Assembly (NCBI RefSeq): GCF_000454545.1
Contig: NZ_CM002139.1
Span: 4,008,837 to 4,072,836 of the forward strand
Length of the DNA: 64,000 nt
Direction of reading: 5' to 3'
Source: Xanthomonas cassavae CFBP 4642
Lineage (GTDB): Bacteria > Pseudomonadota > Gammaproteobacteria > Xanthomonadales > Xanthomonadaceae
Shown: piece after piece, positions 1-9,325 of the stretch
Position numbering within the stretch: position 1 is the stretch's first letter
Layout of the letters: every line of letters starts with the position of its first letter
Translations under genes and position numbers: made by a program
The notes under the pieces: model-generated
Database searches by the model: none
What the model was told of the DNA's origin: nothing
What the model saw: the letters and a program-made list of their open reading frames with translations, nothing else

Positions 1-1
1 G

Positions 2-91
2 CTGCGCGGCGGCGAGGTGCCTGAGGGCCCCTCGCCGTTCCTGCTGTCTCACGCTCCCGCCACCGCGCGGGTGACGAGTTCAATCGAATGA
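2..91 (+). other. possible 3' end of an upstream gene
   Basis: A frame is open from the left edge and stops with a TGA that overlaps the pstC start codon as ATGA. Its last residues (…VTSSIE) do not match a PstS C-terminus that I recognise, so it may be a real upstream gene end or a chance open frame in G+C-rich DNA. Too little is visible to decide. Confidence 0.2.
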
Positions 92-1062
92 ATGCCACCG
101 CACTCCCCGAAGCGATGACCGCCCCCCGCGGCCGCGACCTGCGCGATGCGCGCGCCGATCGCCTGTTCAAGCTGGCGCTGGCCGCCACAGTCGTCTTCGT
201 GCTGTTGGCGCTCGGCAGCGCGGCACTGTCGATGCTGTGGGGCGGACGCCATGCGCTGCAGATGCAGGGCCTGAGCTTTTTCTATTCCGCCGACTGGAAC
301 CCGGTGGAAAACAAGTACGGCGCGCTGGCGCCGATCTGCGGCACCCTGGTCACGGCCCTGATCGCGATGGTGATCGCGGTGCCGGTGAGCTTCGGGATCG
401 CCTTCTTCCTGACAGAGGTGGCGCCGCGCTGGTTGCGCGGCCCGGTCGGCACCGCCATCGAACTGCTGGCCGGCATCCCGTCGATCATCTACGGCATGTG
501 GGGCCTGTTCGTGCTGGTGCCGGTGATGACCGAGCACGTGACGCCCTGGCTCAACGATCACCTGGGCACGCTGCCGCTGATCGGCCCGTTGTTCCAGGGT
601 CCTCCGTTGGGAATCGGGTTGCTGACCGCAGGCTTCGTGCTGGCGATCATGGTGATTCCGTTCATTTCCTCGGTGATGCGCGAAGTGTTTCTGACCGTGC
701 CCACGCGCCTGAAGGAATCGGCGTACGCGCTGGGGTCCACCAAGTGGGAAGTCAGCTGGGACATCGTGCTGCCCTATACCCGCTCTGCGGTGATCGGCGG
801 CGTATTCCTGGGCCTGGGGCGTGCGCTGGGCGAAACCATGGCGGTCGCTTTCGTGGTCGGCAACACGGTGCGGCTGTCGCCGTCGCTGCTGGAGCCGGGC
901 ACCACCATTGCCGCATTGATCGCCAATGACTTCGGTGAGGCCACCGAAACCTATCGTTCGGCCCTGTTGCTGCTGGGCTTCGTGCTGTTCATCGTGACCT
1001 TCATCGTGCTGGCCATTGCGCGCTTCATGCTGATGCAGCTCTCGCGCCGGGAGGGCAACTGA
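88..1062 (+). CDS. pstC: phosphate ABC transporter permease PstC
   Basis: One of the two inner-membrane permease subunits of the high-affinity PstSCAB phosphate importer. The 324-residue protein has a first membrane helix at about residues 27-50, several more hydrophobic segments, and a binding-protein-dependent transport domain. Its EAA-type loop (ALGSTKWEVSWDIVLP) is where the ATPase PstB docks. The length is normal for PstC. It is the first complete gene of a pstCAB-phoU cluster on one strand and its stop overlaps the pstA start (TGATG), so the two are probably translationally coupled. An ATG four bases downstream at 92 is in another frame. The periplasmic binding protein gene is not in the window. 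No Pho box is visible in the short upstream sequence. Confidence 0.96.
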   Translation: MNATALPEAMTAPRGRDLRDARADRLFKLALAATVVFVLLALGSAALSMLWGGRHALQMQGLSFFYSADWNPVENKYGALAPICGTLVTALIAMVIAVPVSFGIAFFLTEVAPRWLRGPVGTAIELLAGIPSIIYGMWGLFVLVPVMTEHVTPWLNDHLGTLPLIGPLFQGPPLGIGLLTAGFVLAIMVIPFISSVMREVFLTVPTRLKESAYALGSTKWEVSWDIVLPYTRSAVIGGVFLGLGRALGETMAVAFVVGNTVRLSPSLLEPGTTIAALIANDFGEATETYRSALLLLGFVLFIVTFIVLAIARFMLMQLSRREGN

Positions 1063-1925
1063 TGTCCTCGGTCTCGCAATCGTTGTACAACCGCCGCCGC
1101 GTGACCAACGCGATCGCACTGTTGCTGTCCTGCGTCACCGCGGTGTTCGGGCTGTTCTTCCTGGCCTGGATCCTGTGGACGCTGCTGTCCAAGGGTGTGC
1201 CCGGTATCGATCTCAACCTGTTTACCAAGATGACCCCGCCGCCGATGCAGGAAGGCGGCTTGCTCAATGCCTTCTTCGGCAGCGCGGTGATGTGCGGGCT
1301 GGCGTTGGCAATCGGCACCCCGCTGGGCGTGGCCGCCGGCACCTGGCTGGCCGAATACGGCAATGCGCGCAAGGCCGGCATCGTGGTGCGCTTCGTCAAC
1401 GACATCTTGTTGTCGGCACCGTCGATCGTGCTGGGGTTGTTCGTCTACACGCTGTACGTGATGCAGACCGGCGGGCGCTTCTCCGCATTTGCCGGCGCGC
1501 TGTCTCTGGCCTTCATCGTGCTGCCGGTGGTGGTGCGCACCACCGACGAAATGCTGCGCCTGGTGCCGGCGCAGATGCGCGAAGCGGCGTTGTCGCTCGG
1601 TATTCCGCAGTGGAAGGTGACCGTGCAGGTGCTGTACCGCAGTGCCTCGGCCGGCATCGTCACCGGCGTGCTGCTGGCGCTGGCGCGGATCAGCGGCGAA
1701 ACCGCACCGCTGCTGTTCACTGCGTTCGGCAATCAGTATTGGAACAGCAATATCTTCCAGCCGATGGCCAGCGTCCCGGTGATCATGAACCAGTTCGCCG
1801 GCAGCCCGTACGAGTCCTGGCAGACACTGGCCTGGGCCGGCGCACTGGTGCTGACCGTGTTCGTGTTGCTGGTGAGCCTGGGCGCGCGTGCGCTGCTATT
1901 GCGCAACAAGATTTCCAATGACTGA
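1062..1925 (+). CDS. pstA: phosphate ABC transporter permease PstA
   Basis: The second permease subunit of the Pst phosphate importer, 287 residues. It has a strong N-terminal membrane helix (about residues 16-40), further hydrophobic helices, and the conserved cytoplasmic EAA-like segment ([14 protein letters not shown]) that contacts PstB. It starts on the last base of the pstC stop codon, which implies coupled translation and equal amounts of the two permeases. An in-frame ATG for pstB overlaps its stop (1918), but the better pstB start lies 30 bases further on. Confidence 0.96.
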   Translation: MSSVSQSLYNRRRVTNAIALLLSCVTAVFGLFFLAWILWTLLSKGVPGIDLNLFTKMTPPPMQEGGLLNAFFGSAVMCGLALAIGTPLGVAAGTWLAEYGNARKAGIVVRFVNDILLSAPSIVLGLFVYTLYVMQTGGRFSAFAGALSLAFIVLPVVVRTTDEMLRLVPAQMREAALSLGIPQWKVTVQVLYRSASAGIVTGVLLALARISGETAPLLFTAFGNQYWNSNIFQPMASVPVIMNQFAGSPYESWQTLAWAGALVLTVFVLLVSLGARALLLRNKISND

Positions 1926-1947
1926 CCTTTCCCTCCGGACACCTGAC

Positions 1948-2778
1948 ATGAACGATCTCCAAAACGCCAAGCCGATGCATCGCATCGCTGTTCCGGCCGC
2001 CAAGGGGGCGCCGACGGCGCAGGCGCCGGTGAAGGTGGCCGCACGCACTCTGGACTTCTACTACGACAAGTACCACGCGCTGAAAGGCATCAACCTGGAG
2101 ATCCCGGAAAAGCGCGTCACTGCGCTGATCGGACCTTCCGGTTGTGGCAAGTCGACCCTGCTGCGCATCTTCAACCGCATCTATGCGCTGTATCCGAAGA
2201 TGGAAGCACGGGGCGAGGTGCTGCTGGACGGCGAGAACATCCTGTCGCCGAAGTACCCGATGAACCGCCTGCGCAGCAAGGTCGGCATGGTGTTCCAGAA
2301 GCCGGTTCCGTTTCCGATGACGATCTTCGAAAACGTGGCCTACGGCATCCGCCACCACGAAAAGCTCTCCAAGGCCGACATGCAGAACCGCGTAGAACAG
2401 GCACTGCGCCAGGGCGCGCTGTGGGACGAGGTCAAGGATAAGCTGGGGCAAAGCGCACTGGGCCTGTCCGGTGGCCAGCAGCAGCGCCTGTGCATTGCAC
2501 GCGCGGTGGCCCTGCGGCCGGACGTGCTGCTGCTGGACGAACCGACCTCGGCACTCGACCCGATTTCCACCAGCCGGATCGAGCAACTGGTGGAAGAGCT
2601 CAAGCGCGATTACACCATCGTGATCGTGACCCACAACATGCAGCAGGCCGCGCGCGTGTCCGACTACACCGCCTTCATGTACTTGGGCGACCTGATCGAA
2701 CACGACCGCACCGAAACCATTTTCTCCCAGCCCTCCAAGCAACAGACCGAGGACTACATCACCGGCCGGTTCGGTTGA
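1948..2778 (+). CDS. pstB: phosphate ABC transporter ATP-binding protein PstB
   Basis: The ATPase of the Pst importer, 276 residues from the chosen ATG. It shows Walker A (GPSGCGKST), the Q-loop region (VFQKPVPFP), the ABC signature (LSGGQQQR), Walker B ([13 protein letters not shown]) and the H-loop (VTHN). PstB family members carry the sequence [15 protein letters not shown] seen here. Earlier in-frame starts at 1888 and 1918 would lie inside pstA. The ATG at 1948 (MNDLQNAK) gives the usual family length, so I prefer it. It is the third gene of the operon and is followed by phoU after 127 bp. Confidence 0.96.
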   Translation: MNDLQNAKPMHRIAVPAAKGAPTAQAPVKVAARTLDFYYDKYHALKGINLEIPEKRVTALIGPSGCGKSTLLRIFNRIYALYPKMEARGEVLLDGENILSPKYPMNRLRSKVGMVFQKPVPFPMTIFENVAYGIRHHEKLSKADMQNRVEQALRQGALWDEVKDKLGQSALGLSGGQQQRLCIARAVALRPDVLLLDEPTSALDPISTSRIEQLVEELKRDYTIVIVTHNMQQAARVSDYTAFMYLGDLIEHDRTETIFSQPSKQQTEDYITGRFG

Positions 2779-2905
2779 TGTAAAGCGCGCCAGCGCAACG
2801 CCACACTGCCGCACTTCCGCCGCATTGCCCGGCACGACATTTGCATCATCTGCCAAGTCGCCGAGGTTACGGCGGACATCCACCATTGCCACGAGCGAGA
2901 CCACG

Positions 2906-3616
2906 ATGAACCAGCACCTCAACGACCATATCGTCAAAAGTTACGACGAGGAGCAGCACCGTCTTGTCGCCGAGATCGTGCGCATGGGCGACACGGCGGT
3001 GGCGCAGCTGGAAGCAGCGCTGGACGTGGTGGAGCGTCGCGACGACAACGCCGCGCACCGCATCGTGGTCAACGACGAGGCGATCGATGCGCTGGAGCAT
3101 GCGATCAGCCACGACGTGATGCGGCTGGCGTTGCGTGGGCCGATGGCGCGCGACCTGCGCGAGATCCTGGCCGGCCTGCGGATTCCGGCCGATATCGAAC
3201 GCATCGGCGATTACGCGGCCAATGTCGCCAAGCGCTCGATCGCGCTCAATTCCGCACCGCCGCTGCCGCAAACGGTGGGCCTGCGTGCGCTCGGCCAGAT
3301 GGCCGCCGATGCCGTGCGCGAAGCGGTGCAGGCATACCGCAACAAGGATGCCGATGCGGCCATCCGCGTGCGCGATGAAGATGCACGCCTGGATGCGCAA
3401 TACACCGCGCTGTTCCGCGAGTTGCTCACTTACATGATGGAAGACCCGCGCAACATCACCCCGTGCACGCATCTGCTATTTATGGCCAAGAACCTGGAGC
3501 GCATCGGCGACCACGCCACCAACATCGCCGAGAACGTGTGGTTCCTGGTGCATGGCGAACAGCCGCTGCCGCCGCGCGTCAAGCGCGACGACACCAGCAC
3601 CACCGGTGTGATCTGA
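2906..3616 (+). CDS. phoU: phosphate signalling protein PhoU
   Basis: The negative regulator that links Pst transporter activity to the PhoR/PhoB two-component system. The product is 236 residues of helical repeats. It has the two PhoU half-domains with the expected metal-binding motifs (DIERIGDYAAN near residue 90 and LERIGDHATNIAE near 200). The in-frame ATG at 2825 would add 27 residues with no family similarity, so the start at 2906 (MNQHLNDHI) is taken. Its place after pstB is the classic arrangement. Confidence 0.95.
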   Translation: MNQHLNDHIVKSYDEEQHRLVAEIVRMGDTAVAQLEAALDVVERRDDNAAHRIVVNDEAIDALEHAISHDVMRLALRGPMARDLREILAGLRIPADIERIGDYAANVAKRSIALNSAPPLPQTVGLRALGQMAADAVREAVQAYRNKDADAAIRVRDEDARLDAQYTALFRELLTYMMEDPRNITPCTHLLFMAKNLERIGDHATNIAENVWFLVHGEQPLPPRVKRDDTSTTGVI

Positions 3617-3751
3617 TCGCGGCGGGCGTCGCACGCCCTTCCCTGACAATGCCCCAAAGATAGACCGAAAACGCTTATTTCATTACGTATTCAGCTAAAA
3701 ACACAAATAGTGTGAGCGCACAGGCCGTTCCTGTTCCGTAGGAGTACGCAG

Positions 3752-4138
3752 ATGAAACGCATCATCGGATCTTTCATGGCTTTGTCGCTGCTGGCATCCA
3801 CCGCCGCGATGGCCGCACCACAGCAGCATGACGATCATGGGCGCGGCGCGCAGCACCATGACGAGCACGGCCCCGACGATCGACACGATCATCGCGACGA
3901 CAGGCACGACGATCAGCGCAGCGCGCGCTCCGACGACCATCGCAATGACCGTCATGGCCCACCGTTCCAGCGTGGCGAGCGTCTGGCGCCCGATCATCGC
4001 GGCGACCACGTCGCCGACTATCGCAAGCATCACCTGAAGGCGCCGCCGCGCGGGCATGAGTGGCGCCGCGTGGACAATCAGTACGTGTTGATCGCCGTGG
4101 CGACCGGCCTGATCGCCAGCGTGGTCGCCGGCCGCTGA
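3752..4138 (+). CDS. RcnB-like periplasmic protein, histidine/aspartate rich
   Basis: A 128-residue exported protein with a clear signal peptide (residues 1-22, ending in AMAA). A low-complexity region rich in His and Asp follows (about 24-85). The C-terminal segment (YRKHHLKAPPRGHEWRR, then VDNQYVLIAVATGLI) is characteristic of the RcnB family. RcnB of E. coli is a periplasmic factor in nickel/cobalt homeostasis. Whether this protein handles metal is inference from the family and the His-rich stretch. It is a single gene followed by its own hairpin terminator, upstream of rnt. No export operon (rcnA) is next to it. Confidence 0.8.
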   Translation: MKRIIGSFMALSLLASTAAMAAPQQHDDHGRGAQHHDEHGPDDRHDHRDDRHDDQRSARSDDHRNDRHGPPFQRGERLAPDHRGDHVADYRKHHLKAPPRGHEWRRVDNQYVLIAVATGLIASVVAGR

Positions 4139-4164
4139 TCGGCCGCCAGAGGTGTCGTTAGGCT

Positions 4165-4204
4165 GGCCCGGCCCGTGACCACGCGGGTCGGGCCTTCTCT
4201 TCTT
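4165..4204 (+). terminator. intrinsic terminator after the RcnB-like gene
   Basis: Two 11-base arms, GGCCCGGCCCG (4165-4175) and CGGGTCGGGCC (4184-4194), form a stem with one mismatch around an 8-base loop. A T-rich tail TTCTCTTCTTC follows. It lies 27 bases after the stop codon of the RcnB-like gene. Confidence 0.75.
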
Positions 4205-4285
4205 CGCCGCGCCACGTCCAGTGCTGGACGCGCAAGCTCAACGATCCAGGCTCGAGCGCGGGGTGCGACCTGCTAGGCTATGCGG

Positions 4286-4921
4286 ATGAACGAACCGGTC
4301 GACCCACAGCCTGCCCCTAGCTTCCTGCCGATGTCACGGCGTTTCCGCGGCTATCTGCCGGTGGTGGTCGATGTGGAGACCGGCGGCTTCGACTGGAACA
4401 GGCATGCGCTGCTGGAGATCGCCTGCGTGCCGATCGAGATGGATGACCAGGGGCGATTCTTCCCCGGCCAGACCGCCAGCGCGCATCTGGTGCCGGCCCC
4501 CGGACTGGAGATCGACCCGAAGTCGCTGGAGATCACCGGCATCGTGCTCGATCACCCGTTCCGCTTCGCCAAGCAGGAAAAGGACGCGCTGGATCACGTG
4601 TTTGCGCCCGTGCGCGCGGCGGTGAAGAAATACGGCTGCCAACGCGCGATCCTGGTCGGCCACAACGCGCATTTCGATCTGAACTTCGTCAACGCGGCAG
4701 TCGCGCGCGTGGGACACAAGCGCAACCCGTTCCACCCCTTCAGCGTGTTCGATACGGTCACCCTGGCCGGCGTCGCCTACGGGCAGACGGTACTGGCGCG
4801 CGCCGCGCAGGCGGCCGGCCTGGAATGGAATACGGCAGACGCGCACAGCGCGGTCTACGACACCGAGCAGACCGCACGGCTGTTCTGCAGGATCGCCAAT
4901 GCCTGGCCGGGGCCTGTTTAG
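4286..4921 (+). CDS. rnt: ribonuclease T
   Basis: A DEDD-family 3'-5' exoribonuclease that trims the 3' ends of tRNA (CCA end turnover) and other stable RNAs. The product is 211 residues from MNEPVD. ExoI is seen as [10 protein letters not shown], ExoII as [10 protein letters not shown], and ExoIII as [11 protein letters not shown] with its catalytic His and Asp. [19 protein letters not shown] is a typical RNase T stretch. An in-frame ATG at 4280 is equally possible; the ATG at 4286 has better spacing from the AGG at 4275-4277. It is a monocistronic gene convergent with the cyclase gene. Confidence 0.93.
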   Translation: MNEPVDPQPAPSFLPMSRRFRGYLPVVVDVETGGFDWNRHALLEIACVPIEMDDQGRFFPGQTASAHLVPAPGLEIDPKSLEITGIVLDHPFRFAKQEKDALDHVFAPVRAAVKKYGCQRAILVGHNAHFDLNFVNAAVARVGHKRNPFHPFSVFDTVTLAGVAYGQTVLARAAQAAGLEWNTADAHSAVYDTEQTARLFCRIANAWPGPV

Positions 4922-4923
4922 AT

Positions 4924-5172
4924 AGGGATTGGGAATTCGGGATTCGGGATTGGCAAGGGCGTGCTGCGCTCGGGCTGAAAGTTCGTCGCGCATGCTAAAA
5001 ATTCTGAGCAACCGATGCATAGCCCGCATGGCTTTTCACAGGTGTGCCTTCGCCATCGGCTCGTATCACTCTTCTGCTGCAAGCATCAAGTCTTCCGCCC
5101 GAACACAAAGAGCGTCAACGCCGCGCTTCACCATTCCCGAATCCCCAATACCCAATCCCGCCCCTAATCCCC
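4924..5172. repeat. paired GGGATTCGGGATTGGGG mini-repeat, pair A
   Basis: The left arm at 4924-4953 repeats GGGATT/GGGATTCGG units. An opposite-oriented arm at 5131-5172 carries CCCGAATCCCCAATACCC. The pair encloses about 180 bp without a gene between convergent rnt and the cyclase gene. The right arm runs into the end of the cyclase gene and provides its TAG stop codon (5164-5166). Four further pairs occur in this window. Confidence 0.75.
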
Positions 5173-8100
5173 GCTGATCCGGTCGCGCCCCGCGCTCTTG
5201 GCCTCGTACAACGCGTGATCGGCGCGCTGCATCAGCGATGAGCCGGTGTCGTCGTCGCGCAGTTCGGCGATGCCGGCGCTGAAGGTCACCTGCAGGCCTT
5301 CCACGCCGCCCCAGTCGTTTCGCGCGTGGAACAGCGCGCGAATGCGCAGGCATAACACGTGTGCGTCGGCCAGGGTGGTGTCTGCCAGCAGCAGGGCGAA
5401 CTCTTCGCCGCCCAGGCGGGCCGGTAAATCCGAGGCGCGCGCGGCTGCGGTGAGCAACGCACCGACCTCGTGCAGCACCGCATCGCCGCTGGCATGCGAA
5501 TAGCGGTCGTTGATGCGCTTGAAATGGTCGATGTCCAGGATCGCCAGCACCAGCGGCCGGCCGCTGCGGCGGGCGCGGCTGAGATCGCGCGCCAGTGCTT
5601 CATCGAAATGGCGGCGGTTCGGCAGCCCGGTCAGTGCATCCTCGTGTGCCTGGCGTTCGAATACATCGGACTTGATGCGCAGCCGGGTCAGCAATTCGCT
5701 TTTTTCCTGATTGGCCTGCAGCAGGCGTTGCGCCTGCAGCTGCAGGTCCTGCGTGCGCTTGCGGACCAGGTCGGCCAGGCGGTCGTTATGGGTCTTGTAG
5801 CGATGCAGCATCACCCGATATAGCAGGGCGAGCGCAAACAGCGCGCCCAGCACGGCGACAAACCGCACGTCCTGGCGCTGCCACCACAGCGGCAGCACGT
5901 CGAAGGTCCAGCGCGCTTCCTGCCGGCTCCATGCCCCGCCCGGGTGGCGCGCGGTCACCCGCAAGGTGTAATGCCCCGGCGGCAGGCCGATGAATTCCAC
6001 GCTGCGCTGGCGGCCGCGGTTGATCCACACGTTGTCCAGCCCATCCAGGCGGGTGCGGTACTGGATGCGCTCGGACAGCAGAAAACTCATGCCCGCATAG
6101 GAGATGTTGAGCCGGTCGCCACCGGGCAACTGCGCCTGCTGCTGCCAGGCCAGCGGGCGGCCATCCTGCTGCACGCTTTCGATCACTGCCGGCGGTGGGC
6201 GCCGTTCGCGAAACCGCTGCAGCCGCCCGGGATCGACCATGCTCACGCCACCGGCCGTGACCACCCACACCGACCCATCCGCACGCTCGATCATGCTCGG
6301 ACCGGAGCTGCCGTTGGCCTGCGCATTGCCCATGCCGTCGATCTCGCCATAGCGCTCGATGGCAAGCGTGCCGCGTCCGTCGGCAACCGCATTGAGCGCG
6401 ACGAATTCGGTGCGCAGCACGCCCCGGTTACTGCTGATCCAGGCATTGCCCCGGCGGTCGTCGATGAGCTGGAACACCGTGTCCACCGGCATGCCCTGCT
6501 CCAGGCCCACGCGCGCCAGCGTGCCGCCACGCACGCGGTACAGGCCGCGATCGGTGGAGATCCAGACCGCGTCGCCGATCGCCTGGAAACCGAATACGCT
6601 GCGCGCGCCGCCAAGACGCTCCAGATCCAGTTGCTGCAACCTGCCATCGCGCAACACCGCCGCCCCGTCTACCGAGCCGATCCACAACGCGCCATCGACA
6701 CTGGCCAGCGCGGTGATCACGCCATCGGGCATTCCGGCGATCGCCAGCGGCATGCGTTTGCCATCCACCAGCTTCACCACGCCGCGTTGGGTGGCCAGCC
6801 ACACCGCTTCCTGCGCGTCGATTGCAATGGCACGGATATGGCCACTGGGAATGCCGTGCGCCTCACCGAAGTGCTGCAGCAGTTGTCCGTTACGCAGCAC
6901 GAAGACGCCGTCGGCGTAGGTGCCCACCCACAGATCGCCACGCCGATCCAGCGCCAGGCTAAGCACCGACAGCCGGCGCCCCGATGGCGTGGCCACCGGC
7001 ACCCGGACGATCCGGCCATCCGGCAACCTGCGGTCCAGGCCCGCAGTGCCGGCGACCCATAGGCTGCCATCGCGGTCTTCCAGCACCGCGCGGGCGTAGT
7101 CGCCGCTCAAGCCGTCGCGCTGGCTGTAGCTGCTGAACAAGGTCTCGCGCAGACGGAACAGGCCGCCGTTGGCGCCCACCCAGATGCTGCCTTCGGCATC
7201 CTCGCGCAGGCTGACGATGCGCCCGGTGGGCAGACTGCGGCCAGCAGGCAGGTACTCCACGCCATGGCTGCCGATGCGCAGCAGGCCCTGGTTTTCGCTG
7301 CCCAGCCACAGATCGCCATTGCGATCCTGCAGCATCGCGGTGAAGTGGCCCTGCCCCGGCACCCGGTGCGCCAGTTCGGCGCGTTCATCGTGCAACCGGT
7401 ACAACCCCTCGCCCGCCACCACCCACAGGGTGCCGTCCGGAGCGCGGTACGGCCAGGCCAGACCGGGCGGCAAGCCAAATGCCGCCGGCGCGCGGTGCAT
7501 GCGTCCGTCCGGCTCGCGATAGATCAGCCCGTCCAGCGTGCCGATCAACAGCCGGCCGTGGTCGTCGAACAGCATCCGCGGAAAGCTGCTCTGCAGCGGC
7601 ACACCATCGCGCGGCGGAAAATAGTCAAAGCGCCCATCCGGCCACAGGCAGCCCAGCCCATGTCCCTCGAACAGCAGCCACATGCGGCCTGCAGCATCCA
7701 TGGTCATCGCGTGGATCAGCGCCTGCGGCCACTGCCCGCTACGCTGCCAGTGCCGCCATTGCCCATCGGCGCTCCGGCGCACCAGATTGCCGCGCGCATC
7801 GCTGAGCCATAGCGCGCCATCGCGATCCACGTACAGTGCGCCCACGCCGTTGTCGGGCAGTCCGGGCCGGGTGCTGCGGTCGATGACGCCAAATTCCAGG
7901 CCGTTGTAGCGCACCAGCCCTTCCCAGGTGGCGAACCACAGCGCGCCATCGGGCGTCTGGGCGATATCGCGCAGCGAGTTGTGCGGCAGGCCATTGCGCG
8001 AATTCCAGCTGTCGATGGCGTAATCGCGCAGTGGCGCGGTGCCGACCGGCGCTGCGGTCGCCGCAAGCGAGCACAGCATCAGCAACACGCCCACACCGGC

Positions 8101-8196
8101 ACCGAGCCAGCGCCGCCACTGCCTATGCCGTCGTGCCGACGCCTGGCCGGCGTCCCCATTCTCGCCCCCACCGCGGGCGCCCACCCCAAGTTTCAT
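5164..8196 (-). CDS. beta-propeller sensor diguanylate cyclase (Reg_prop-Y_Y_Y-GGDEF)
   Basis: A 1010-residue membrane sensor predicted to make cyclic-di-GMP. The order is a cytoplasmic basic N-terminus, an export/anchor helix (about 30-48), and a long periplasmic region of repeated propeller blades (recurring G.LW...G / WIG...GL patterns, two-component-regulator propeller type). A Y_Y_Y immunoglobulin-like domain ends near residue 770. Next come a membrane helix (about 777-797), a coiled-coil linker, and a GGDEF domain from about 853. The active loop reads GGEEF (929-933). An RxxD inhibitory site (RASD) lies five residues before it, so both activity and product feedback are likely. The ATG at 8196 (MKLGVG) is preferred to an upstream ATG at 8367, which adds a tail without domain features. 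The ligand is unknown. Confidence 0.9.
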   Translation of the reverse strand: MKLGVGARGGGENGDAGQASARRHRQWRRWLGAGVGVLLMLCSLAATAAPVGTAPLRDYAIDSWNSRNGLPHNSLRDIAQTPDGALWFATWEGLVRYNGLEFGVIDRSTRPGLPDNGVGALYVDRDGALWLSDARGNLVRRSADGQWRHWQRSGQWPQALIHAMTMDAAGRMWLLFEGHGLGCLWPDGRFDYFPPRDGVPLQSSFPRMLFDDHGRLLIGTLDGLIYREPDGRMHRAPAAFGLPPGLAWPYRAPDGTLWVVAGEGLYRLHDERAELAHRVPGQGHFTAMLQDRNGDLWLGSENQGLLRIGSHGVEYLPAGRSLPTGRIVSLREDAEGSIWVGANGGLFRLRETLFSSYSQRDGLSGDYARAVLEDRDGSLWVAGTAGLDRRLPDGRIVRVPVATPSGRRLSVLSLALDRRGDLWVGTYADGVFVLRNGQLLQHFGEAHGIPSGHIRAIAIDAQEAVWLATQRGVVKLVDGKRMPLAIAGMPDGVITALASVDGALWIGSVDGAAVLRDGRLQQLDLERLGGARSVFGFQAIGDAVWISTDRGLYRVRGGTLARVGLEQGMPVDTVFQLIDDRRGNAWISSNRGVLRTEFVALNAVADGRGTLAIERYGEIDGMGNAQANGSSGPSMIERADGSVWVVTAGGVSMVDPGRLQRFRERRPPPAVIESVQQDGRPLAWQQQAQLPGGDRLNISYAGMSFLLSERIQYRTRLDGLDNVWINRGRQRSVEFIGLPPGHYTLRVTARHPGGAWSRQEARWTFDVLPLWWQRQDVRFVAVLGALFALALLYRVMLHRYKTHNDRLADLVRKRTQDLQLQAQRLLQANQEKSELLTRLRIKSDVFERQAHEDALTGLPNRRHFDEALARDLSRARRSGRPLVLAILDIDHFKRINDRYSHASGDAVLHEVGALLTAAARASDLPARLGGEEFALLLADTTLADAHVLCLRIRALFHARNDWGGVEGLQVTFSAGIAELRDDDTGSSLMQRADHALYEAKSAGRDRISGD

Positions 8197-8398
8197 CAGA
8201 CACGACACGCCGTTTGCTGCCGATATGGTAGGCACAAAGCCGCATGCGCGCTGCGCAATGACGACACCGGGCGCCGGACGCGTTGATCCAGCAGCGTTGC
8301 GTGCATCCCGCGTGACCCCACCAGCCGGTTCCAGGGGACGATCTGCGCAGATTCGATCGTCACGCACGTACGTGGGCGGCGCGCATTCGGCAGCCTAA

Positions 8399-8543
8399 GA
8401 GAGCGGCTACCAAAACGTAGCGAGCGCTCGTCAGGCGGGTGCGGAGGGCGCGGAGGAGCCGGAGTGTACGAGCGGTACATGCCGCACCGAGCACCGGCCG
8501 CGCCCGCCTGGCGGTGAGCGCAGTAGGTGTGTTCGCTGCTCTC
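8399..8543. repeat. 145-bp dispersed repeat with inverted ends (copy 1)
   Basis: This lies in the 379-bp stretch (8197-8575) between the cyclase start and rlmB, which holds no gene. The ends are imperfect inverted repeats (GAGAGCGGC... and ...GCTGCTCTC). Inside, GTCAGGCGGG and CCCGCCTGGC face each other. A diverged second copy is at 41801-41937, sharing ACGTAGCGAGC and CCGGAG.GTACG blocks. It resembles a repeat common in Xanthomonas intergenic DNA. Its function is unknown. Confidence 0.65.
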
Positions 8544-8575
8544 AGCGCTTCACTCGCTGTGCGAACCTTGGAAGG

Positions 8576-9325
8576 TCACTTGCCCAGGCGCTGGCGCACG
8601 GCCTCGAACAGGGTCACGCCAGTGGCCACCGACACATTGAGGCTTTCGATATCGCCCGGCATCGGAATCTTGACCAGGCCGTCGCAATGCTCGCGGGTGA
8701 GCCGGCGCAGGCCATCGGCCTCGCCACCGAGCACCAGTCCGACATTTCCACGCAGGTCCACGCTGTACAGCGAGGCCTCCGCTTCGCCAGCCAGGCCATA
8801 CAGCCACACACCCTGCTTCTGCAGATCGCGCAGGCAGCGCGCCAGGTTGGTCACCGCCACCACCGGGATGCGGTCGGCCGCACCGGCCGAGGTCTTGCGC
8901 ACGGTGGCATTCACCGTGGCCGACTTGTCCTTGGGAATCACCACCGCGGTGACGCCCGCCGCTGCCGCGCTACGCAGGCAGGCGCCCAGGTTGTGCGGGT
9001 CCTGCACACCATCGAGCACCAGCACCAGCGCACGCCCTTCTGCGGCGTCGACCAGGCCTTCCAGCTCGTTCTCGGCCCACAGCCGCGCCGCCGCATAGCG
9101 TGCGGCCACGCCCTGGTGGCGCACCTGCCCGCCCACACCGTCCAGCGCCTGCGTATTGACCCGGCGCACGTCGATGCCCTTGCGGCGCGCCTGTTCCTCG
9201 ATCTCGGTCAGGCGCGGATTCTTGCTACCGGCCTCGATCAGGACCTCGCGCACGTTGTCGGCGTCGTTCTCGACGGACGAGGCGACGGCGTTGACGCCGA
9301 CGATCCACTGGTTCTGCTTGCTCAT
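8576..9325 (-). CDS. rlmB: 23S rRNA (guanosine-2'-O-)-methyltransferase RlmB
   Basis: A SPOUT-family methyltransferase that methylates the 2'-O of G2251 in 23S rRNA, 249 residues. The N-terminal substrate-binding domain (about 1-75, starting WIVGVNAVAS) precedes the trefoil-knot SPOUT domain. Its three motifs are visible: VLDGVQDPHNLGACLR, LVLGGEADGLRRL and IPMPGDIESLNVSVAT. The last two form the SAM-binding knot. Rnr and rlmB are often neighbours in gammaproteobacteria. Here they are separated by a GFA-family gene and about 330 bp. Confidence 0.94.
   Translation of the reverse strand: MSKQNQWIVGVNAVASSVENDADNVREVLIEAGSKNPRLTEIEEQARRKGIDVRRVNTQALDGVGGQVRHQGVAARYAAARLWAENELEGLVDAAEGRALVLVLDGVQDPHNLGACLRSAAAAGVTAVVIPKDKSATVNATVRKTSAGAADRIPVVAVTNLARCLRDLQKQGVWLYGLAGEAEASLYSVDLRGNVGLVLGGEADGLRRLTREHCDGLVKIPMPGDIESLNVSVATGVTLFEAVRQRLGK

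Noticed and set aside
49..1119. long minus-strand open frame opposite pstC, and similar long frames opposite other genes (for example 1783-2937, 47176-51297)
   Set aside because: They are antisense to well-recognised genes, have low-complexity His/Arg/Gln-rich translations and arise from G+C-rich third codon positions.
5164..5172. frameshift suspicion at the end of the cyclase gene
   Set aside because: The GGDEF domain is complete to its normal C-terminus; the mini-repeat only supplies the stop codon.
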